This document shows, piece by piece, positions 56,161 through 64,000 of a stretch of DNA of 64,000 nt. The notes under the pieces were generated by a model that worked only from the letters and a program-made list of their open reading frames with translations, had not been told where the DNA came from and ran no database searches. The position numbers and the translations under genes are program-made. Positions within the stretch are counted from its first letter, which is position 1. Each line of letters starts with the position of its first letter. This DNA is from Phycisphaerae bacterium (lineage in GTDB: Bacteria > Planctomycetota > Phycisphaerae > Phycisphaerales > SM1A02): assembly GCA_002862305.1 (NCBI GenBank), contig PKCS01000044.1, forward strand, positions 35,888 through 99,887, read 5' to 3'.

Positions 56161-57159
56161 ATGTTCGGACCCCGTTGCCTCCTCATCCTCGCGCTGCTGG
56201 CGTTCCCCGACTGCCTTCCCCGGGCCGGTGCCCAGTCCGGTGCCGAGTCCCCGCAGGACGGCTCGACCCCGAAGCAGGTGTCCGTGAGCCTCAAGAACGG
56301 CGACGTCATCCGCGGATCGCTCAGCGGCGAGAACGACGACTCCATCATCATCAAGTCCCCGATACTGGGCACCGTGACCCTGCCCCGCGACCAGGTGGAC
56401 TCGGTCGACGAGCTCGATCCCAAGACCGGAAAGGCCCCCGACCCCGACCAGGCCGACAGTGCGTCCAGCGCGGTGGAGAAGGTCAAGCAGGACAAGCCCG
56501 CCGGACCGTTCTCGGGATCCCTCAACATCGGCATGACCTACGCGGACGCCTCCACCAAGAACCTCACCCTCAACGTCGGGGGCACGATCAAGTACGACAC
56601 CGAACTCAGCAAGTTCAGCCTGAACGGCCAGTACTTCTACTCCCGCGACGAGACGGCGGTCACGGACAACGACGTGATCGTGGTCGCCGACCAGACCTGG
56701 TTCCTCTCGAAGGCGCAGCGTTGGAGCATCTTCGCCAAGGGTACCTACCAGTGGGACCAGTTCGAGATCTGGGAGCAGCGGGTCAGTCCCTACGGCGGCT
56801 TCGGATACGCGATCATCAAGCAGGAGGACCTCAAGACCCAGCTCCGCCTCGGCGCCGGCGGCACCTACGAGTACGGCGAGAGCGACCGGTCCTGGGACAC
56901 GCAGCTGCTGTTCGAGGTCAACACCGACTGGACGATCGACCCCCGTTCCACCCTGACCGGATCCCTCTCCTTCGCACCGGACGTCAGCGACTTCGACAAC
57001 TACCTGCTCACCCTCTCCGCGGTCTACGCCCTGAAGCTCTTCGAGGATTCCCCGCTCACCTTCAACGCCTCGGTCCTCAACATCTACGACTCCCAGCCCG
57101 GGGCCGACGAGACCGGCAACGACCTCAAGCTGATCCTCGGCCTCGGGTGGACTTTCTGA
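56161..57159 (+). CDS. DUF481 (YdiY-type) outer-membrane protein
   Basis: 332 residues. Signal peptide (LLILALLAFPDCLPRAGA); an N-terminal SH3-like segment (VSLKNGDVIRGSLSGENDDS); then a small beta barrel of DUF481 with terminal GLGWTF. AGGAAGG about nine bases before the ATG. Function of DUF481 proteins is unknown; they are induced by acid in enterics. Follows the small membrane protein by 67 bases. Confidence 0.85.
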   Translation: MFGPRCLLILALLAFPDCLPRAGAQSGAESPQDGSTPKQVSVSLKNGDVIRGSLSGENDDSIIIKSPILGTVTLPRDQVDSVDELDPKTGKAPDPDQADSASSAVEKVKQDKPAGPFSGSLNIGMTYADASTKNLTLNVGGTIKYDTELSKFSLNGQYFYSRDETAVTDNDVIVVADQTWFLSKAQRWSIFAKGTYQWDQFEIWEQRVSPYGGFGYAIIKQEDLKTQLRLGAGGTYEYGESDRSWDTQLLFEVNTDWTIDPRSTLTGSLSFAPDVSDFDNYLLTLSAVYALKLFEDSPLTFNASVLNIYDSQPGADETGNDLKLILGLGWTF

Positions 57160-57202
57160 ACCCGATTCAGGACCCTGTCCCCGCGAGTCACCCCCCGGCC
57201 CG

Positions 57203-57208
57203 TACTCT
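57203..57208 (+). promoter_or_regulatory. -10 element of the metallophosphoesterase gene
   Basis: TACTCT, identical to the rlmE element, with exactly six bases to the ATG at 57215. Confidence 0.5.
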
Positions 57209-57214
57209 GGTGGC

Positions 57215-58189
57215 ATGAGCCCGCAGCCACCCGAACTCGATCGACGACACTTCCTGGCCGCGGGGCTTCCACTGGTGGGGGGAGTGCTGCTGGCCGATGA
57301 CGATCCGCTCGCCGACCCGGAGTCGCCTCCCGCGGGGCGCACTCGCACCCTGCGCATCGCCCACTTCTGCGACGTCCACCTCCAGCCGGAGAAGCAGGCC
57401 GTGGGGGGGCTTTCCGCCGCGCTTCGCCACGCACAGGAGCACTTCTCGCCGGACCTGGTCCTCAACGGGGGTGACCAGGTCATGGACGTCATGAGCGCGG
57501 ACCGCTCCCGGTCGACCCGGCTGTTCGAACTCTGGCGTTCGGTGATGAAGGACGAGTGCTCCCTCCCGATGCTCAACGTCATCGGCAACCACGACGTCTA
57601 CGGCTGGAACTCCGCCAAGCACGGGGTGACCCCCTCGGACCAGGGCTACGGCAAGCGCTGGGCGATGGAGGTCTTCGACCTCGCGTCCCCGTACTACGTC
57701 GTGGATCGCGGGGGCTGGCGGATCATCGTCCTGGACTCGACCCATCCGGTCGAGGGGGGTGGGGGGTACACCGCCCGCCTCGACCAGGCGCAGTTCGAGT
57801 GGCTCGAGCGGACGCTGGCGTCGACTCCCTCCGACCGCCCGGTGCTGGTGGCCAGCCACATCCCGATCCTCGCGGCCTGCACCTTCCTCGACGGGGACAA
57901 CGAGCAGAGCGGCGACTGGAGGGTGCCCGGCGCCTGGATGCACATCGACGCCCGGCGCATCAAGGATCTCTTCCTCCGCCATCCCGGGGTCCGGCTCTGC
58001 GTCTCCGGGCACGTGCACCTGGCCGACGTGGTGCAGTACCTCGGGGTCACCTACGCCTGCAACCACGCGGTGTGCGGGGCGTGGTGGGACGGCCCTCGCG
58101 ACGAGTTCCCCCCCGCCTACGCGATCATCGACCTGTACTCCGACGGGACCTTCACGAACCGGATCGTGGACTGGGGCTGGCGGGCCTGA
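57215..58189 (+). CDS. Exported calcineurin-like metallophosphoesterase
   Basis: 324 residues. N-terminal twin-Arg (DRRHFLAAGLPLVGGVLLA) suggests Tat export. Metal-site motifs in order: FCDVHLQ, NGGDQVMD, VIGNHDVYGW, ASHIPIL, SGHVHLADVV. Distantly similar to Icc/CpdA-type phosphodiesterases, but exported; the substrate may be an extracellular phosphoester. No ribosome site; TACTCT lies six bases before the ATG. Convergent with pgm, 12 bases apart. Confidence 0.88.
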   Translation: MSPQPPELDRRHFLAAGLPLVGGVLLADDDPLADPESPPAGRTRTLRIAHFCDVHLQPEKQAVGGLSAALRHAQEHFSPDLVLNGGDQVMDVMSADRSRSTRLFELWRSVMKDECSLPMLNVIGNHDVYGWNSAKHGVTPSDQGYGKRWAMEVFDLASPYYVVDRGGWRIIVLDSTHPVEGGGGYTARLDQAQFEWLERTLASTPSDRPVLVASHIPILAACTFLDGDNEQSGDWRVPGAWMHIDARRIKDLFLRHPGVRLCVSGHVHLADVVQYLGVTYACNHAVCGAWWDGPRDEFPPAYAIIDLYSDGTFTNRIVDWGWRA

Positions 58190-58201
58190 TCGCGCGCGGG
58201 C

Positions 58202-59839
58202 TCAGCCCAGTGCCGCGTCCACCAGGGACTGTGCATCCTCGAGCAGCCGTTCGAGGTGGTCCTCGTCGCGGAAGCTTTCCGCGTAGATCTTGTAGATGTC
58301 CTCGGTGCCGCTGGGCCGGGCGGCGAACCACCCATGCTCGGTGGTGACCTTCAACCCGCCGATCGGGGCCCCGTTCCCCGGCGCGTCGACCAGCTTCGCG
58401 GTGATCGGTTCGCCCGCCAGTTCGTCCGCGTGCACGTCCGCCTCCGAGAGGGCCTTCAGGCGTGTCTTCTGCTCGAGGTCGGCGGGAGCGTCGATCCTCC
58501 GGTACACGGGTGCCCCGAACTCCGCCTCCAGTGCCGCGTAGTGCCCGCCGGGATCCGTCCCGGTCCGGGCGGTGATCTCCGCCGCGAGCAGGCAGAGGAT
58601 GATCCCGTCCTTGTCCGTCGACCAGGGGCTTCCGTCGAACCTCAGGAACGAGGCGCCGGCGCTCTCCTCCCCACCGAAGCACAGGCTGCCCTCGAAGAGT
58701 CCGCTCGAGAACCACTTGAAGCCGACCGGCACCTCGTAGGGGACCCTCCCGTGCCGTCCGAGGACCCGGTCGACCATCCCGCTGGTCACGATCGTCTTGC
58801 CGATCCCCGCGGTCTCCCGCCAGCGATCGCGGGTCGCGAGCAGGTAGTCGATGGCCACCGCGAGGTAGTGGTTGGGATTCAGCAGCCCCCTTCCCGGGAC
58901 CACCACGCCGTGACGGTCCGCATCGGGATCGTTGCCGAAGGCCACCTCGTACCCGCTCGCCAGCTCCAGCAGCCCGGCCATCGCGTGCGGGCTCGAGCAG
59001 TCCATGCGGATCTTCCCGTCGCGATCCACGTGCATGAACCCGAAGGTCCCGTCGATCCGGTCGTTGGTCACCACGAGGTCGAGCCCGTACCGCTCCGCGA
59101 TGGGGGCCCACAGCGGAACCGAGGCGCCGCCGAGCGGGTCGACCCCGATGCGGGTGCCCGCCTCGCGGATCACCTCCATGTCGATCACCTGGTCGAGCTG
59201 CGCGATGTAGGGGCCGTGGAAGTCGACTTCCCGGAGCAGGTGACGCGAGTCACCCTCCCGGGAGACCCGACGCACCGATCCGTTCCCACCCTCCAGGATC
59301 TCGTTGGCACGTCGTTCGATCCAGCTGGTCGCCACGGTGTCCGCGGGCCCGCCGTTGACCGCGTTGTACTTGAATCCGCCATCCTCCGGGGGGTTGTGGG
59401 AGGGCGTGATGACGATCCCGTCGGCGAGCCCCGTGGTCCGTTCGCGGTTGTGCTCGAGGATCGCATGCGAGACCACCGGGGTCGGGGTCGGTCGATCCTC
59501 GGCCTGGATGCGGGTCTCCACGCCGTTGCCCAGCAGCACCTCCACCGCGGTCGACTGGGCGACTCCCGACAGTGCGTGGGTGTCCTTGCCCATCAGCAGC
59601 GGTCCGTCGATCCCATTGGCCGACCGATAGTCGCAGATCGCCTGGGTGATCGAGAGGATGTGGTCCTCGGTGAAGGTCCTGCGCCCCGGGGTCCCCCGGT
59701 GCCCGCTGGTCCCGAAGGCGACGCGTTCCTCCGCGACGCCGGGATCGGGCGTCGTGCCGAGGTAGTCCTCGCACAGCTTGTCGACGGAGATCAGCAGTTC
59801 GCGGGGCGCGGGCTTGCCCGCGAGTTCGTGTATGGACAT
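58202..59839 (-). CDS. pgm: Phosphoglucomutase, alpha-D-glucose-phosphate specific
   Basis: Interconverts glucose 1- and 6-phosphate. 545 residues, full length. Phosphoserine loop VITPSHNPPEDGGFKYN, metal loop DPDADRHG, sugar-specificity GGEESAGASFL, and phosphate loop RPSGTEDIYKIYAESF. FGTSGHRG at the N-terminus. Minus-strand TATAGA lies ten bases before the ATG and overlaps the plus-strand -10 of copA, so the two genes seem to share a divergent promoter. Confidence 0.95.
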   Translation of the reverse strand: MSIHELAGKPAPRELLISVDKLCEDYLGTTPDPGVAEERVAFGTSGHRGTPGRRTFTEDHILSITQAICDYRSANGIDGPLLMGKDTHALSGVAQSTAVEVLLGNGVETRIQAEDRPTPTPVVSHAILEHNRERTTGLADGIVITPSHNPPEDGGFKYNAVNGGPADTVATSWIERRANEILEGGNGSVRRVSREGDSRHLLREVDFHGPYIAQLDQVIDMEVIREAGTRIGVDPLGGASVPLWAPIAERYGLDLVVTNDRIDGTFGFMHVDRDGKIRMDCSSPHAMAGLLELASGYEVAFGNDPDADRHGVVVPGRGLLNPNHYLAVAIDYLLATRDRWRETAGIGKTIVTSGMVDRVLGRHGRVPYEVPVGFKWFSSGLFEGSLCFGGEESAGASFLRFDGSPWSTDKDGIILCLLAAEITARTGTDPGGHYAALEAEFGAPVYRRIDAPADLEQKTRLKALSEADVHADELAGEPITAKLVDAPGNGAPIGGLKVTTEHGWFAARPSGTEDIYKIYAESFRDEDHLERLLEDAQSLVDAALG

Positions 59840-59849
59840 GGTCGGCGGC

Positions 59850-59857
59850 TCTATACT
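59850..59857. promoter_or_regulatory. Overlapping divergent -10 elements (pgm / copA)
   Basis: TATACT reads rightward at 59852-59857 and TATAGA leftward at 59855-59850, sharing the central TATA. The rightward start would fall near the ATG of the short leader frame at 59866; the leftward start near the pgm ATG at 59839. Confidence 0.4.
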
Positions 59858-59865
59858 CGTGGCTG

Positions 59866-59921
59866 ATGGACGGCGTCGATGACTCGATGACTCGATGCAG
59901 GATACTCAGAATGGCTCGTAC

Positions 59922-59925
<4 letters not shown>
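59866..59925 (+). CDS. Possible 19-residue leader peptide upstream of copA
   Basis: Frame MDGVDDSMTRCRILRMART, eight bases after TATACT, so again with almost no 5' leader. Its stop TGA overlaps ATG 59922 of copA (ATGA), suggesting coupled initiation. The single Cys among Arg residues is noted because copper can act through thiols, but a sensing role is speculative. A frame this short can arise by chance. Confidence 0.3.
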
Positions 59926-62150
<2,225 letters not shown>

Positions 62151-62259
62151 CCGCATGGACCGCTTCGGGGCGCGGAACCAGCTTCCTCGCCGTCCAACCG
62201 GGTTCCCAGCCCCCGGGGATCGTTGTTGGTATCCTAGTGGCCACCAGGAGGTCCCGAAC

Positions 62260-62808
62260 ATGGCCGGACGAGAGCAGCCGTCATCCGAAGCAACCAGGTG
62301 CAGCGATGCGCTGGCTGCCGCCCTCGACAGGTTGCACGGCCTGATCCAGGGGCTTTCGGACGAACAGTACACCCGTTCCGGCATGAAGGGCTTCTCCAGT
62401 CCCATCGCCGCGCACGTCCGCCACTGCGTCGACCACGTCGACGCCCTGCTGCTCGGCCTGCAGGATGGCGAGCCGGTTCGCGAGATCCGCTACGACCGCC
62501 GTGAACGCGGCACCCGGATCGAGACCGATCGCGGGCATGCGCTCGAGACCTGCTCCAATCGTCGGGAGCAGGTCCTGGCCCTCGATCCCTCGGCCCTCGC
62601 GGATCCCGTCCGGGTGCTCGCGATGGTGAGCCCCGAGCATCCCGAACAGCTCTTCGACTCCACCGGCGCCCGGGAGACGCTCTACGTCTTCCACCACACC
62701 ATCCACCACCTGGCCCTGATGGCGGCGCATGCCGAGTACCTCGGAGCCTCGATGGAGCACGATCTCGGCCGGGCACCTGCCACGCTGGCGGCCGACCAGG
62801 ACCACTGA
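62260..62808 (+). CDS. DinB-like four-helix protein
   Basis: 182 residues. Metal-site histidines in HVRHCVDHVDALLLG and HHTIHHLALMAAHAE, the DinB/YfiT arrangement. Often thiol-S-transferases or of unknown role. AGGAGG (62246-62251) eight bases before ATG 62260 rejects the longer open frame. Its stop overlaps the next start (TGATG). Confidence 0.85.
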   Translation: MAGREQPSSEATRCSDALAAALDRLHGLIQGLSDEQYTRSGMKGFSSPIAAHVRHCVDHVDALLLGLQDGEPVREIRYDRRERGTRIETDRGHALETCSNRREQVLALDPSALADPVRVLAMVSPEHPEQLFDSTGARETLYVFHHTIHHLALMAAHAEYLGASMEHDLGRAPATLAADQDH

Positions 62809-63590
62809 TGTGCACGTTGACGATCCTGCCCCGGAGTTCGCTCGGCCCGTCAGCCGTGGATTTCCGGGTCGCGTTCAGTCGCGACGAGCAGCGGGACCGG
62901 ACCCCCGGCACCCCTCCCCGGTTCGAGGACCACGACGGCACCCGGAGCGTCCTCCCCCGTGATCCACAGGGCGGGGGCACCTGGATCGCGGTCACCGAGC
63001 ACGGACTGGTGTTCTGCCTCCTCAACGTCAATCCGAGGGCGCACGATCCGTCCCACGAGGGTGGCCTCAGCCGCGGTCGTCTGATTCCCGGGCTGCTCCC
63101 CGCACGTTCCCTGGCCGAGGTCGGCTCCCGGCTCCCGGCCCTGGCGGAGCCCGTGCGGCGACCGTTCCGACTGGTGGTCACCGACGGGCTCGAGGTCCTG
63201 GAGGCGACCGGTGCCGCGGGTGGCGTCACCTCCGCACTCGGTCCGCTCGAGGCCCCATTCATGAGGTGCTCCTCGGGGCTCGGTGACCACGTGGTGGAAC
63301 CCCTGCGCGAAGAGGCCTTCGACCGCATGCTTCCCCCCGGTGCCCGCATCGGGTCCGAGGCGCAGGACGCCTACCACCGGCTCCGGTTCGAGGGCCGGGA
63401 CGACTGCTCGGTGGACATGTCCAGGGCCGATGCCCTCACCGTCAGCTGGACCGTGATCGAGGTCGATGAGGCCGAGGCCCGGCTGAGCCATCACCCCGCT
63501 CCGCCCCGGGAATCGCCGACTCCCGAGTCCCTCCTGCTTCCCATGGCTCGCGGGTCCGGGCGACGAACCGCCCCCGTGGTCGACGCATGA
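62808..63590 (+). CDS. NRDE/TANGO2-family protein
   Basis: 260 residues beginning MCTLTIL with Cys2 and an FSRDEQRDRTPGTPP segment matching the NRDE motif (here SRDE). Bacterial relatives are poorly characterised; eukaryotic TANGO2 affects lipid and heme handling. The start overlaps the DinB stop and its stop overlaps the DedA start (ATGA), so the three are co-translated. Confidence 0.84.
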   Translation: MCTLTILPRSSLGPSAVDFRVAFSRDEQRDRTPGTPPRFEDHDGTRSVLPRDPQGGGTWIAVTEHGLVFCLLNVNPRAHDPSHEGGLSRGRLIPGLLPARSLAEVGSRLPALAEPVRRPFRLVVTDGLEVLEATGAAGGVTSALGPLEAPFMRCSSGLGDHVVEPLREEAFDRMLPPGARIGSEAQDAYHRLRFEGRDDCSVDMSRADALTVSWTVIEVDEAEARLSHHPAPPRESPTPESLLLPMARGSGRRTAPVVDA

Positions 63591-64000
63591 TGCTCGAATC
63601 CCTGATGCTGCTCGCCGACCCGGGGTCGCCCCCCGGCGCCTCGGGACTTCCCCTTCCCGGGGTCGAGTTCGATCCCTCCGCCAGCGTCCTCTGGAAGATG
63701 GTGCTGATCGTGCTGGGGACCTTCGTCCTCGAGGATCCCACCAGCATCGCGGTGGGACTGCTCATCCGCTCCGGCAGCGTGGCCCCGGTCCCGGGAGTGC
63801 TGGCCTGCATGCTCGGGATCTTCCTCGGGGACGTCGGGCTCTACCTGATCGGGCGCTACGCGGGTCGGGCACTCACTTCCTGGAGCTGGCTCGCCCGTCG
63901 ACTCCCACCGGGTCGTGCCGAACGCCTGCGCTCCTGGTTCGACGCCCACGGCTGGACCGCGATCCTCGCCAGCCGCTTCATGCCGGGGACCCGGGTCCCC
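63587..64000 (+). CDS. DedA/VTT-family membrane protein, N-terminal part (3' end outside window)
   Basis: 138 codons, open to the window edge. LWKMVLIVLGTFVLEDPTSI forms an early helix; FLGDVGLYLIGRYAGR and SRFMPGTRVP are DedA signatures. DedA proteins move lipids such as undecaprenyl phosphate or phosphatidylethanolamine across the membrane. The start overlaps the NRDE stop. Confidence 0.82.
   Translation, partial: MMLESLMLLADPGSPPGASGLPLPGVEFDPSASVLWKMVLIVLGTFVLEDPTSIAVGLLIRSGSVAPVPGVLACMLGIFLGDVGLYLIGRYAGRALTSWSWLARRLPPGRAERLRSWFDAHGWTAILASRFMPGTRVP

Noticed and set aside
59895..59921. copA start at 59895
   Set aside because: In frame but with no ribosome site or promoter spacing in its favour; 59922 overlaps a leader-frame stop. 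The nine-residue difference does not affect function, so this is a preference rather than a firm rejection.

Overview
The window is a contiguous piece of a high-GC bacterial chromosome, most likely a planctomycete of the class Phycisphaerae. Three observations point there. First, the C-terminus at 47476-49818 carries the sorting-type repeat DLDGNGSVNGADIAILL, and three related repeats occur in the protein at 26121-26873. Second, there is a DUF1592 / DUF1552 / DUF1080 gene set (50014-54406). Third, several membrane proteins carry a CxxCxYxLxGL...CPECG zinc ribbon. This assignment is inference from gene content, not from a marker tree. No rRNA, CRISPR array, insertion sequence or prophage was seen; one tRNA (Lys, TTT) is present.

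Layout. 1-4841: the 3' part of carB, nuoH standing alone, a 68-residue protein, and radA. 4842-12405: four consecutive same-strand paralogous outer-membrane porins (OprO/OprP type), each with its own leader and terminator. 12495-19615: purL (with a fused PurS-like front end) and purQ, overlapping each other and a zinc-ribbon membrane protein; then nfo, a TPR lipoprotein and queF. 19616-28000: a vertebrate-type transketolase, a secreted esterase-like protein without its nucleophile, a lipoprotein, a second zinc-ribbon protein, rlmE, a protein with three dockerin-like calcium repeats but no signal peptide, a methyltransferase and an 82-residue protein. 28152-37078: a secreted tricorn-type protease overlapping inorganic pyrophosphatase, then on the minus strand tRNA-Lys, an SNF2-type ATPase and its SWIM-like partner. 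37377-43372: two lipoproteins, a XerC/D-type recombinase, an orphan DNA methyltransferase, a third zinc-ribbon protein, purE, a strongly folded minus-strand segment that may be an RNA, and a small lipoprotein. 43497-59839: a secreted catabolic region with a PQQ-type sugar dehydrogenase, sialate O-acetylesterase, M14 carboxypeptidase, DUF1592/DUF1552/DUF1080 proteins, a DASS transporter, a DUF481 outer-membrane protein, a metallophosphoesterase and phosphoglucomutase. 59850-64000: a copper P-type ATPase behind a possible short leader ORF, then DinB, NRDE/TANGO2 and DedA genes linked by overlapping stop and start codons.

How it fits together. Housekeeping functions (pyrimidine and purine synthesis, repair, tRNA queuosine, RNA methylation, pyrophosphate removal) are mixed with a large envelope and secreted-enzyme load suited to a heterotroph living on polymers in dilute water. 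Two expression styles recur. Many genes have a clear AGGAGG-type ribosome site. At least six others have none, and instead show a -10-like TANNNT exactly six bases before the ATG, which suggests leaderless mRNAs. The most novel-looking items are the porin array with its repeated 3' RNA cassette, the TANNNT-N6-ATG gene class, the folded minus-strand segment at 42825-43064, and the copA leader ORF.
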